DNA from: Spirodela intermedia
Lineage: Eukaryota > Streptophyta > Magnoliopsida > Alismatales > Araceae
Length of the DNA: 64,000 nucleotides
Reading direction: 5' to 3'
Assembly (NCBI GenBank): GCA_902729315.2
Contig: LR746265.1
Span: 5,064,892-5,128,891 of the forward strand
The notes beneath the pieces were generated by a model that was not told where the DNA came from, ran no database searches, and saw nothing but the letters and a program-made list of their open reading frames with translations. The translations under genes and the position numbers were made by a program. This document shows, piece by piece, positions 23,040 to 35,636 of this stretch; the first letter of the stretch is position 1; every line of letters starts with the position of its first letter.

Positions 23040-23590
23040 TGAACCCCGTATGTACAGGCCTGCCGCAAAGTTAAGAAGTCGGGCAACGTCTCCGGGGACG
23101 CTCACTCCAAGCCCGGGGAAGCCCAGTCTAGAACCAAGGCAGAGACATGCGCTACTCTGTCGATGATAGTGCGTGTCGATCTCGCCGCAGCACGGTAGTC
23201 GAGGGGCTGCAAGCCCGATCTCAGAAAGCTGACGACGTGAGCACACACAATCCCGGGGGGAGGGGGAGCGAAGGAGACAGAGGTGGCGGGGACGGAGGAG
23301 GCAGAGGAGAAGGAGAGGGAGGTGGGGGCGGAGGAGAAGGAGGAGGCGACGGAGAAGGAGGCGGAGGCGAAGAGGAGGGCGGTAACGGGGATGGAGAACG
23401 AGGCGGTGGAGACGGAGTGTGGTGGTGGGGACGGAAAACACGGTAGTCGCGATGGAGAGTGTGGAGGTGGGGAACGACACCCAAGCGTCTGGAGTCTTCC
23501 TGGCTGGGCAGAAACAAAGGTCAAGAAGAGCAGGTTCAGCAATACGACTGCCAAGATAGCACTGGCTTTGCCGCCTCAAATCTGTGCTGC
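23040..23590 (-). pseudogene. Decayed hybrid proline-rich protein (HyPRP), copy 2
   Basis: Same gene type as 1-807, same strand, spread over all three frames. The signal peptide is readable as KASAILAVVLLNLLFLTFVS, but the start ATG of copy 1 is replaced (GAG at the matching place). The Pro-rich tract SPPPPSPSPPP is in a second frame (about 23240-23420). The eight-cysteine domain is in a third: DCVCSRRQLSEIGL, RLPCCGEI and SACLCLGS give the C-C, CC and CxC cysteines, and VSVPGDVARLLNF matches the C-terminal helix. Upstream homology to copy 1 is lost soon after the start, including the TATA box. No functional product is likely. Confidence 0.75.
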
Positions 23591-23649
23591 CCCACCAAGG
23601 TATCATGCACGATCACCCTACGTAACTTCATGCTACATCACTGATTATT

Positions 23650-24860
23650 GTCTTGTGAAGTGATCGTATTTTAGTCGTTGAACTAAAACACATCAAATTT
23701 AATATTTACGTTGAACAAAATATAGAAATTAGATTTAAAATGTTGGTGAGTTCCGGTCGATCCTCAAGGACGACTCTCAATTCAGATGTCAAATTCTATC
23801 ATTCTTTGCTTATTTGATAGAAGAATCAGAAGAGATGAGAGTGAAAAAAGAGAGAATAAGTTCTCATTGATAAGAGAATTAGGTGAAATTTAATCCAGCT
23901 CTTGTGTGCATGTCACTCACACAACGGAGATGAATCAGGAAATGAGTCAAATAGGAGGAAAAACAATAGTAAATCAAAACGGTAACTAAAGCAGTAAATT
24001 GTTGGAATTTAGTCATCTCTCAATCCTTGTGTCATTCAAAGATCTAGAGAGGAAGAACGCGTGCTCAATTAAATCGTAAACAATAGTAGAGTAAAATATC
24101 ATAAGGAAAATGGTAAAATCGTAATCTACAGCCTTCTCGCCCTTCTCTGTCTGTCACCCAAGAGAGGTTTGAGATGGGGGAAGAAGGGACCTGTCTGTCG
24201 CCGCAGTGCTCAGCCTACCCTATATGTGCTCCATCCGCCGTAGTAGTCACCACCATCTCCGTGCTGACCTCCACCTCCACCTGTCACTCAAGAGGGGAGC
24301 TCGCTACTGCTGCCATCGTCATCACCGCAGCTGTAGTCACCTCCACATGACACTTATGAGGGCAGCTCATTGCTGCTGTCGTCGTTGTGCTGCTGTCGCC
24401 ACCACATACCTCCACGCGGCAAAATGCCGCCGCCTTCACCTATCACGCGGAGGGGAGCCAGCTTGGCTGCATCCCCTCGCTCATTGCTGATATTGAGTCT
24501 TTTCCGTTGATTATAAATAAAATAATATTTATCAAGGTTATACCTAAGAAATCATGTTAGAATACTATTTAAAGGTTGAGTAAAAATTTATGTAGATTAA
24601 TACGAATATTTAATCCAAAATTCATGAGATGTGTTCAAAACTCTGCTTTGACGTTTTCCTTAAATTTAGTTACACTTGACAGTAATAAAACTAATATCAT
24701 CTAAAAATGATGCATTAATATACATCCCAACTTAAATACTGCTACTCCCTTACAAATACTCATAGAAAAATTTAGGACAAATTGTGTGATTCAAAATAGT
24801 GTAATTCAAAATAGTGTGATTCAAAAAAGATTGATTTTCTAATCAAGACACTTGATACAG
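23650..24860. other. AT-rich intergenic DNA with low-complexity patch
   Basis: AT-rich sequence of repeat character. A His/Cys/Leu-rich open frame at 24206-24490 comes from CCACC/CTGCTG-type low-complexity DNA and is not a convincing gene. Confidence 0.45.
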
Positions 24861-25174
24861 GCATGCAAAAGATTTCTGTCCAAAACAAGGAATACACCAG
24901 ATTTGCGTGGTTTAGAGAAACCTCCCACATCCATGGTCGTACATAGATCAAACTTCCCTCTAAAGATCGTCTCTTACTGCGCTCCAGCGTCAAAACACAT
25001 TTGTATGCCTTAACCACATGAGATGGCAGCGACCTTCTTCTCAAACACAAGATTAGGATTAAACTCCATGAGGGCAAAGGAAAAATATAACCTTGAAAAT
25101 CAAAAGAAAATCACCAAAGAGCCAATTAAAGCCCAGTAAAGCCTAATAGGAAATCAATCTCCACAACTCCAACA
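24860..25174 (-). repeat. Copia-type LTR fragment, minus orientation
   Basis: Read on the minus strand it starts TGTTGGAGTTGTGGAGATTG and continues through GAGGGAAGTTTGATCTATGT and CCACGCAAATCTGGTGT, followed by TGTATCAAG, a primer-site-like motif. It aligns with 30376-30666 on the plus strand. The internal end is uncertain. Confidence 0.65.
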
Positions 25175-27279
25175 TTGTCAACATATAAGAGGCGCTATTT
25201 AGGCCTCACTTGAGCAGCTGGGCATCTAAATGCCTGATGAGATATCATGAACAGAACGTAGCTTCATGGGCATGATGTGTCAACATAAAAATTATGACGA
25301 AGGTTCAAAAGGCATTAGTGGAAGAGCTTGTTCAGCGGCTTCTTTCTCGGTTCCACCACTCTCTTTTTATTAGGTCGCTGTTGTGTTGTGGAGTTGGGAA
25401 GTAGTTTTTTTCCTGGCATCTGTTCGTTGATTCAGTCATGATGATTTCGACGATATTGGAATCCTCAAAAGCACATTGTCCCCAGACAAGTTATTCAGTT
25501 GTATATGCTTCGTGAATGGAACAAAAAATTGGATTTTAGTTTTATGCTTCAAATATACAAGCCTTTGAGAAGAAGAGTGACTGTCATTCACACCAGTATT
25601 AGTGCTAATAAAAGATAACTCTTCCCCCTAATGTTTTCTGGAGGATTGATCCTATTTTCTCACCTACTGTGAGTAGCAGCCTACCTGCGAAGGGAAACCT
25701 CTGTTTAGGTTGGATTTGACGTTATGGAACTTCAACACTAATGTTTCCTCACAGGAACCAGTGATGGAAAGGTTACTAGCACGAAAGTGGCAAACATATT
25801 TGGAATGTGTAAAACCGCAAAGAAAACGCGATCTATCAATTGCTAGAATAAAGTTGAAGCCCAAGACTGAATCTAGTGGGTGGGAACTGGTCTTAAATCA
25901 AACTGAGCGTAAATGTACGTTTATCTGTCTCAGTACTAACATATGTTACACGTCCAATGGTAAATACCAGAATAATGTGAAGTATTACTCTGACCTTAGA
26001 TACAATTCGTTTTATAAGAAACTTATTTATTCACTGTCATAATTTGAATTATGAAGATGGTTTTCCAGGTTTGATGAGCCAAATTCACAAGCCTCTTCAC
26101 CATGTTGTATCCCTTCGAAACTAAATTCCAGTCATCTCCTCATCACGTGGCGTAAACTGCTTCACAAACAAAAACTATATACCGACCATATTTTCGTAAA
26201 ATTGAAGTAAACAAAAGGCTTTCTTGTACGTAAATCCAGCAATTATGTCTCAATGTTCTGCTGATGTAGACATGCGGCTCGGAAGAAGAGCAGTATTTAT
26301 GATAAAAATCCCATTCCAGAGCAAGTTATTTATCTCCTGCACATTGACATTGTATAAATCTGCGACACTACTTTGCCTAACCTTCAACATAATCTAAAAA
26401 CACGACCATATTTCAACTAGATAACATCGATTGACATGTTAATTGATATCTTTGGATATGCAACGTCAATTAACCTGAGAGTCCTAAATCTGGAACACAT
26501 ATCTTGATGTAAAAATGTTTTGGACTACTCTATAAGGCAAAATGAGGGCACCATTGATGAGGTCGTGCTTCGTGCCATATTGACAAGGTGGAACAATAGA
26601 TAAGAATTTTTCACGAACGATCGGCTGTGAATTGATGTCAGATATGATGTGACGCTGAGTGGAAGGTTGTTTGCTTTAATTTCATGGTGGATTGCATTAA
26701 AAATATGATTATCAAGTGTCATTTTCACTTTTCCTTTGTTCAGGTGGTTCATAATCTGTGCAGGACAATCAATATGGGTCTTCATTTGTGAATCAGAAAT
26801 CATTAGCAATCACTTTACATTTATGTAACCTCTGAAGAGTAGTTTTTATTTAAGGTACAAGTTTGAACTTCATTTCACATGCATGGGGGCTCATTTGATA
26901 ACTTTGCAATGTTAGTTGCCTAGACGATAGATAAATCTTCTTTCAATACAAATATAACAAGTATATTCCGTTCAGCACATACCATTCCATACATTAGATA
27001 TCCCACTGCAAAGTATAGATCTCTAGATATATTTTCCTACTCTTTATTTCATGAAGGGCATAACTAGTCACCAATTTCATATTCTGGAAGAGGACCGCAG
27101 ACAGCCCGATCTTTGTTTATATTGAACCTTTTATGTAGATATTAGACTTTATCTACATAACTAATATTTGAAGTACAATTCCAAAGTTCCGATCAAATGA
27201 TTTGATTAGTACTTGTTAAAATCAACAAGTTGTCAACCTTGCTCTATAACAGTGCTCCCTAGTTAATTTTCATCCCCAA
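25175..27279. other. Intergenic, no supported gene
   Basis: AT-rich with scattered frames. 25710-26042 (+) and 26525-26809 (-) are the longest; neither shows a motif I recognise or splice sites that join into a longer frame. Confidence 0.4.
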
Positions 27280-27980
27280 TGTTAGGGAATGCGACTAGAT
27301 TTAGGACTTAATGGGTTTGAGAGTTGTACTTTAATGTGGCTTACTTTTTTTCAAGGCTGCCACATTAAATGTGAGCATTTAATGTGGAGAGTAGAAATGG
27401 AGTGAGAAGGAAAAACGGTCAACAGAAAGACCGATTCTCAGGAACTCAACAGCCCATTTATGGGCTGAGCAGCCACAAAGCGGAATGGCACAGACGGAAG
27501 AAAGGGAAACTATTTGGCATGCTTATCGAGGTTCTTATTGTCACATTTATCGAGGTGGTTGCAAGTTGCCTATCAATAGAGGGTCACCTCTCTTCATTCG
27601 GGAAGTTTATATGTGGCTCGGCAACCCTCTTCTACCTTTGTTTCACTATAGAGAGAGAGTGTTTGAAAGAGAGCTTTCAAGAAAGATTTCTTGGATTGGT
27701 AAGTGCATCATAAGGCCAAGATCAAAGATCTATTCTTTAAGATCTTGGAAGGGTCAAGATCAAATATTTGTTCTATGAGTTTTTGAGGAATCATTCTCTT
27801 ATACTACTTTTTACATCTAGTGGAGTTTTCATCATCACCTGTGGACATAGGAGGTCAACCTCCAAACCACGTAAAATCTTTGTGTCAGTGCTCTTGTTGT
27901 GAATTGTTCTTTCTTCTACTTTATTTCATGTTGTGAGTATCACTTCTACTGAAGTCCATATAGGATGTCTTACTCTAACA
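27280..27980 (+). repeat. Solo-LTR-like element
   Basis: Begins TGTTAGGGAATG and ends CTCTAACA, giving 6-bp inverted ends TGTTAG/CTAACA. The 3' third has the copia LTR style, with CAACCTCCAAACCACGTAAA and TCTTTGTGTC near 27860-27885. I see no primer site after it and no matching 5-bp flanks (CCCAA left, AGAGT right), so it is a solo LTR with altered flanks or a truncated element. Confidence 0.55.
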
Positions 27981-28286
27981 AGAGTAGTCTGATACAACGA
28001 TGGAAGGGAGAGCACGAATACATGATATTTATAAGATAATAAATGAGATGGAGAAAGTATAGTATGTTATAATAAGGCAGCGCGATTTTTATGTGATCTA
28101 AAGAGGATAAAGACACTTCAAGATCACAACAAAAAGAATGGAGAATATCTAATCGTCAATGAGGCACAAAGTACAAAAGTATATAGAGTTAATGAAGCAT
28201 TGATATCAGCCACCAAATGGGAGAAGAAGAGAAGAAGCTAGAATTGTGTTTACAGCCATCAAAGAGAAAAGGGCTTCCCTTGCCCT

Positions 28287-28357
<71 letters not shown>

Positions 28358-30375
28358 CCCAAGCCCTCTTTTAATATCTATATTACAAAGGGGGTTGGAC
28401 TGGTTTTATACATGAAACTTGTCCTAAACATAAGGTGAAAATGTGAGATAAGGTCCAAACAGACCTCTTATAAAGACGAGTTGACCAAGTCACCCTTGTA
28501 CCCAACCTAATTCTCACTATCATTTGCCTTTCGACTTCTTGTCAACTTTATATCAATAACTTCATCACTTTTCTATAGTGTTGGAGTTGAAGAAGTCAGC
28601 AACATCATTATCTCTACTAGATTTTTGAGTGCTATCCAAATCAATAATCATCTAAACTTCATGAAAGATCTCATCTATGTTTCTAAAAATCTATTTATTT
28701 TATGGATTACGCAGTTTGTATGTGGAACTCTTCATTTACATACGCAAAAAAAATAGATAGACTTGCCTTGTCACCAATCTTGGACTTGTACTCCTATGAG
28801 ATACATATGAAAGACACATGAGGAAAATGTTGGCACATTCATGTGCACGTGTAGATCAGCATAAGAATGAGTGTGGGTGAGGCACAGATGGGGACATTGG
28901 CAGAAAGGCACAGACCAATGATAGCAGAGACGTGGGATTGAGAACATGATGAGAAGAACCCCCCACCTCAGGGCCACTTTGGCAGACTCTCTCAAAGTTG
29001 ATAATATGTACAAAAAGCCTCATATCTTCATCATTAACTCTAAATGAGGACTAGAAAAATATCTTCACCTCCTAATATCTTCTTTCTGATGTTGTTCACT
29101 AAAAAACCAGGTGATGTTTTCCAAATAAAAAATGGTGACAAGGGTCAAGACAAATACATTTGGACAAAAAAAAGAGAAACTTCTATGATAAGATTCATAA
29201 AAAATTATTAAGATGCCCAAGAATATCACAAAAGATTCATCTGGAGCCTATTCAATCAACATTTTCATATCCTTGTATAGGTGTTACTTAAAGGAAAAAG
29301 GGCTTCCTTTTGCAATAAACAACGATCCTCTATTGATCTTATCCAACAATTTCCAGCTAACTCAATTAACACTATGAGAAATGTCTTTAGAGATTGTAGG
29401 TAGATAAATGACAAATCACAAAAAATTGTGGAGTTCACTATTTCACTAACCTCTATTGGTTGGGGAAGATGATTCAATCATATACGAATGAACAAGAAAT
29501 CAACCTTAATCAATGTAATTCATGTTGTCAAATTTCCTTCAGACCTAATTCTCTCAGTTTGGGACAAATTGTAACTATCTAAACTCCTTTCATCTCCTTG
29601 TAAAAAGAATAACTCGCCCCCACCATTAGCTCTTATTTTTGCCCCACTTATGACCAAGTGAAAATAATTGAAAATCAAATCAATGTCTCTCTTTAAAATA
29701 CACTATTACCAATCCATAAAATATCTATGAAGGAAAAGAAGTATGAAGCAAGTTCATCTAAAATTAGCATTACAACACATCCTAGTTACCCATGAAATAT
29801 TAAACAATATATTGGACAAAAATCCATTTATCATCTCAATTAAAGTTTTCTATTTGAAGACATTAACCATTTTTTTTTTGACAGAAGATCACACAAACAT
29901 GCATCTAGCCAGCCCATAAACCTACTCACTAGAAACATTATAACCTGACGTAAGCAGGGTGTCAGAATTTAGTCCTTTCTCTTATTTACGCTTAATAAAT
30001 AATCACAAAACCTTAAAACATGTTTGAAATAATAAAATGGATGTATTCACATGGTGGTGCTCAAAAACTCAAACCCCACAATGAGAAACTTGGAAGGCAA
30101 TGAAACATAGGTAGATAAACAGTGGAATCAAGGATACGCCAACCTAATAGGCATTGACATATTCCATGAATTGAGCAGTAGGATAATGTCAGGGGGGAGT
30201 GGATCATGATTATGATGGTATTTTCCTAAACGGTGAGGCAGAGGCATGAGATAAGCCTTTTGTATGAGTTCCGATCTTGGGGTCGTAGGGATCCATGAGT
30301 AAGCAGTCAAGTCCTATGGATTTTAGAATGGCAAGAATTGGACCACACACAACAGACTCAAGACATCAAGGCTAT
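27981..30375. other. AT-rich intergenic DNA, probable transposon debris
   Basis: No gene recognised. Contains the CT microsatellite at 28292-28348 and stretches of repeat character without clear termini. Confidence 0.4.
28292..28348. repeat. (TC)n microsatellite
   Basis: About 57 uninterrupted bases of TC, followed by TTCTCTCTCC. Confidence 0.95.
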
Positions 30376-30666
30376 GTTAGAGTTGTGAAGATTGATCTCC
30401 TATTGGGCTTTACTCGACTCTAATGGACTCTTGGGTGAGTCCTTTGTCCCCAGAGAGTTTTATCATAATCTTGTGTTTAAGAGGATGGGCGTCGTCATCT
30501 CATCCAGGAGTGCAAAGAGGTTTTGACATCAGAGGCCTATAAGAGAATCTCTAGAGGGAGGCTTGATTTGTGTGCGATCGTGGAAGTATGAGATTTCTCC
30601 AAATCGTGTAAATCTGGTGTGCTCTTTGTTCTTGTCATTCTCTCGTTCTCTCTCTCTTGTGTTTCA
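30376..30666 (+). repeat. Copia-type LTR, plus orientation, with primer-site remnant
   Basis: Starts TGTTAGAGTTGTGAAGATTG, ends GTGTTTCA. TTCTATCAGACTTC follows and resembles the tRNA-Met primer site, with an ATG 20 or so bases on (30692). It belongs to the same family as 24860-25174 in the other orientation, so the two are separate insertions. No pol domain could be read downstream. Confidence 0.65.
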
Positions 30667-32479
30667 ATTTCTATCAGACTTCTACTGAGAAACATGGGGG
30701 AGATGATGACACTTCGATCCCAAAAAATGTACTAGGTCAGAGAGGAAGGCCAACCGGAAACTAACTAACCAGAAATATTCTGGGGATGTAAAAGTGTATG
30801 GCACTTGTCGATAAATTGAGAGAAAGAAAAATGAGTTGGGAAAGAGGATGACTCATGTGGTGGCCCAAATTTCGAAACCCACAAGGAAGATGTGAGAGGA
30901 TTTTTCCCCGAGGGGCTTGTGAGAAGGTGTCAACACAAAGGGAAGAGGAGACTCCTTGGCGTCTGAGTCACCGCTATGCCAGCTTTAGCTTTTTATATAA
31001 TAGATAAAAAGGCACTAGCACATTCAACACTTTTCTTTCGTTGCTATTCAGAAATTTGAGGACATTGATTTGCACTTCAAAATGGCACCTGAATTTGATA
31101 GGAATATGCTTCTTATCCATGTAGTTCTTTTTAAAGAGAAGTCAACTATAAAGTTCATAATTATTTATTTAAGGAACATCAATTTCTAAAAGAAAGAAAA
31201 TTAATGCTCTCCTCCTAGAATTATGAAGAAGGAATAGAACCGACGCCATGACACCTCCTAAGTCAACACCTGCTTCTTGAAATACAAACCAAATCTAGTG
31301 CAATGGACATGAGAAAATATTTCCTTCACAGAAGACTCATCCACCATCTGAAATAGTTTCAAATTCCCTATGAGATTTTGCAATCACTTTGTACTCCATT
31401 ACAGACCGTCATGCACAATTAGTCCAATTAGAGTGAAATAAAGTCATAAGATCGATTAAAAATTGCACCGATGATCTTGGGAGAGTTTCCATCTCATTTC
31501 ATCAAGAAGTAAATTTGCACGTGGATGAGGAACTTGATCATTATATTAAAACTTTATCAAATTTTCTATTTTTAAAATATATGTCAATTAATTCACAATT
31601 GGGGACGTCTGATTTATAACTATAGAAACCACATATGTAGTAAGAGACCCTCATGTCCTTGAAGGATTAATAGAATAACCAATAGACAAGTATCTCAATC
31701 CATTGTTGAAAAAGGTGTTTCAAATGAAGACATATTAGAAGAATATGAGATTTTAAGATGTGGTCTAGTGTAGAAATGAACAAGTTACCTAATGTGCTCC
31801 TGAAAGCAAAACTATCAATGTGCACCATCCCACACTAAAACAACAACCATTTTGTGATAGCAAAACTCCAAACAGCATAAAACATGCACTAAGAAAGACA
31901 GCTCAAGATTTTTTTGCATAATAATGAAACTACCACACTACTAACCACACCAATATTTGTCTACTATTCAACTAGTCGGTCATAAGATTTTCACTCTTTG
32001 AGAGGTTCTAATGCCAATTTCCTATTCTAGACAAGATAAAGGCAGTCATGAACCAGAGTGAAACAAGCAGATCTATTAATTATCATCTAATATCCATTAT
32101 TAAAATTAATTACTTTAGAACAATTGAAAGTGATATGTCATTATTTAATCAGTCAATTTCATCTCTAAATTAGTTTTGATAGTGATGACCTTAATATGAT
32201 AATACTTGAGAATTACTCAACACCAACACTAGTAGTGAATGGGGTATCTATCCTCAACCATCACAAGGTCATCAACTTTGATGCTATTTTTAATTCATTG
32301 TCAAGCTTTTGCTATGGGAATCAATTTCTTCTCCTCCCAAAAGGACAGTATGACTTTCTTATCCTCAATTCTAGTTCGATTTAGTAACACTAGTCTCCTA
32401 TGCTACAGAAATATATATTCCTTTCATACCAAATTTATTTTCCTTTATCCAAAAACTCGGAATTACATATACAACTAGA
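30667..32479. other. AT-rich intergenic DNA
   Basis: Presumed internal remains of the copia element starting at 30376. I could not read any domain. A minus-strand stretch near 31500-31900 loosely suggested a repeat protein but has too many stops. Confidence 0.35.
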
Positions 32480-32700
32480 TGTGATACCCTGGTCTCAATG
32501 ATATACTTTGTTTTGGCAAAAAAAATAGACCAAAAGAAACAAAGGTGATAGACAGACCAAACAGCATAAGTTGGATCTCAAAAATTATTAACCCTTTTAA
32601 TATGGATATGTCCAAGATATAATGGACAATGCGACAATGGTATTCAAATGACAAACAAGCACTTAATAAGAAGAAATCCTCCCTATTACATAAAGAGAAC
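32480..32700. repeat. Diverged direct repeat, unit 1
   Basis: Shares order and words with 33420-33690: GACCAAAAGA(A/T)A, ATCAAAAA or CTCAAAAA(T/C)T, TTT(T/C)AATATGGAT, AAGATAT, CACTTAATAAG, and TCCTCCCTATT. Divergence is high. Confidence 0.55.
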
Positions 32701-33419
32701 TAAACATAGAGAAATAAATTAAAATTATAACCAACTTGAGTCTCTTTTTTAGACTTGATGTCAGATGGATTGTATGATCCCTCTTTATTATGACAACTTC
32801 TTTCATGTTTTGGAGTAAGTTCTGGACAATCTATTTTTCTAGCATCCTCTTTCTTAACCTGAACCTTCTACTATGACTTTCAACACTTGTGAAATGTTTG
32901 TTTCAAATGTAGACTTGACCTCTTCTATCTTTAAAGTGACATTGCCATATGAGATGGTAATAAATAAATGGTCATTCAAGTAAGGTAAAAATGAGAGAAG
33001 AAGAATGACTTGTTATTCTTCCTCCACTTTAACCTCCAAAATGCAAAGTTGTGAGATCAACCTATTGAATATATTCATATGCTCTAACATATTTCATCAG
33101 TTGCACATATGTAGGTTATTTAATTATTTTTTCAAATATAAATTATTTGTAAGATATTTTGACATTTATAACATCTCTAATTTATTCCATTAATCAATAG
33201 CAATATCAAGATTGGCAATGCTATACATTGACTTATCAATTAACCATAACTAAATTGTAATACTACTTTAGATCTAATTTATTTCGATCTTCATACTTCA
33301 TTTCTATGTTTTCCTTCCCATAAGGAGTTCTATGAAGTCTTTATTGTACAAGAATTGCCTTCACTCTCTTCTACCATAACAAAAAAATGATTTTTCCGCC
33401 TAATTTTGCAACATTTAGT

Positions 33420-33690
33420 CTTTTGTTGACATGTTCACAAGACCAAAAGATAAGATAATACTAGCTTGACTTAGATATCAAATGTTGTGACAAAAAAATA
33501 CATCTTAAGGAACAAAGGCTGTTACTCCTTTCAAATGATAGAAGTTTGATATCAAAAACTGTTACCCCTTTCAATATGGATGTCTAAGATATCAAGGATA
33601 ATGTGACTTGGAAAGATTATATCCAAATGAAAGTACATTACTTAATAAGTGATGAACAAAGATTCATGAGAAGTCCTCCCTATTCTAGTA
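33420..33690. repeat. Diverged direct repeat, unit 2
   Basis: Partner of 32480-32700, about 0.95 kb away and in the same orientation. The pair could be LTR or tandem-duplicate remains. Confidence 0.55.
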
Positions 33691-35607
33691 AAATTAATAG
33701 TCTGTGAGAACTTTACGAACACTGGATCTCTTTTCTTGATATAATGTGAGTTGCCTTCCTCTTCAAGTAGACAGGAAGATTGACAGTAGAAGAAGTGGAA
33801 CACTCCCTCTTCTTCACTCACTAAGCTCCAAAATCTCCTCTCAAGCTTTTCTATGTCTCTAAAACTCTCCCCGACATTTACAAATTGATTTGATGCCTTT
33901 CCCTTTTGTAGAGAGGGAGGAGGGAGGAGACCAAGAGAGAGTACGGTTAAAAACGCCCCTCGCTTATTTAATGGGCAATCTCTAACGCTCCTCCGATGTC
34001 TCTCGAGCCTGTTATAAACTCCCTTGATTTATTGAGCCGTTAACACAAGTTTAATGAGTGAACAAATAGCAGTACTGGACCGGACAGCTTGCCCGTCTGT
34101 ACCAACTGAAGCAATAAAATATTAACAACTCATTGTCGTTGAACGTATCCAATATAGACAGCCTCTCTGCTTTATCTCGCCGCCTCTTTACTCACTCACA
34201 GTTCGTAATAGCGATACTCAAAGGGTCCCATTAATTATTGGATATGAACGTAGAGAGAACCTATTCTCTAAGCCTTCCTCTAACTCAGGGTGGGTTGTCG
34301 TAGGGCTAGACACCAGACGGACCTATGAAGCCCTGGTGTGGACGAACGTATCGAGTATGGCTCAACTGAAGCTCATTAACCTTCTCTAAGCCTGCGTCAC
34401 CCGGCCGAACCTAACCAGCCTCGGTGAGGGAGACAGAAACCATGGATGAAGTAGAAGAGAGTGACCCATGATCTCAACCACTGGAGAACGAGGGCTGTGG
34501 AGGAGCTAAAGATGGTTAGCTTATGACCTGAAATGTGGAGGATAGCATAAGGGAGGATGGGGTTCGGGGACGAAAGAGTCAGCCTTGTGAGTGATCCATC
34601 AACGTGAACAGGATTAAATAATTATCAGGCTGGTCATTAGAATCCCTCAGATAAACTAATTCTTCAACCTTACCTCAGTCAAGTGATCCCTTGGAGACCA
34701 TCCCGGGAGTCTCTATCGACGACCATTATAAAACCAATAGTCCGGCACTTCGCATTAACAGGCAAAGCACGCATCTCTCAGGTAATAACCTTAATATAGG
34801 AGTTAAAAATTCGATTTTTCACATCCCAGACCAAAGATCGGCCTTCGTGCACAGTTGAAGAGAATTTGAGGGAGGGGCTCGTGATAGAAGAGGTGAACAG
34901 GTCTGACATAAAACGGGTGAGGGAAACAGGTTGATGAAGTGAGAGAGGGATTCACGCGGAGGGAGAGGGGAAGGAGGATACGTTACGTCTACCATAGCAA
35001 ACATCGGAACCATAATTACGTTTCTAGAGGTTGACCCGTCCATGACTAGTTGTTATTCTTCGCCAAACCCTCCAATACCTCCATGCTTGTGGAGCTCTAT
35101 TCTCGCGCACTTTTTATCACATACATCCATTTTCGGCACGAATTTTAGAATTCAACGCAGTTGTTAGTGGCTGCCATGCACTTGCTCTCTCTGTTTGTAG
35201 AGGAACTCGTCGGGTTCACGACAACATGGCATAAATCTAATGCTAAATCATTATGCGTCGGCTCTGTCTAATCCCCTGCATGGGCAATACAATTGTAGAT
35301 TAAGTAAAATTAACCACTGTCATTGGCAGGGAAAACTCCAGGCCCAGCTTAAGCCTCTTCCCCCCTCGGGAAGAGCCAACCCTGGGAAAATGCTGCTACC
35401 AGCCATTTTTGCTCGAGTCCAGATCCAGACGAAGAAAATGGTCGCGGATCGACCAGGACCACCCAGGAATGAAAAAGGAGCAAAAGGAAAACTTTATTAC
35501 CCCGTCCTTCATTTCAACGAATGCTTGGCATCTCGGGGAAGGATTTTCCATCTGCAAGGGGAGTCAGGAGCTTGAGTAACTCACTTCCTAAAAATAAAAT
35601 CGATCAC
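33691..35607. other. Intergenic, downstream of the SKA1 gene
   Basis: Composition becomes less AT-rich toward 34000. Open frames at 34819-35043 (-) and 35240-35575 (+) are not recognised and lack supporting splice structure. Confidence 0.4.
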
Positions 35608-35613
35608 TTTATT
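35608..35613 (-). terminator. Polyadenylation signal of SKA1
   Basis: AATAAA on the minus strand, 24 bases after the stop codon. Confidence 0.6.
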
Positions 35614-35636
35614 TGCACAAGGCACCACCGAGAGAC

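Noticed and set aside
23147-23446. Gly-rich plus-strand frame
   Set aside because: Antisense shadow of the second HyPRP Pro-rich tract.
26525-26809. 94-codon minus-strand frame
   Set aside because: Reads smoothly but matches no family I know and has no flanking splice sites giving extension.
31500-31900. Pentatricopeptide-like reading on the minus strand
   Set aside because: Only vague similarity over a few residues, with frequent stops.
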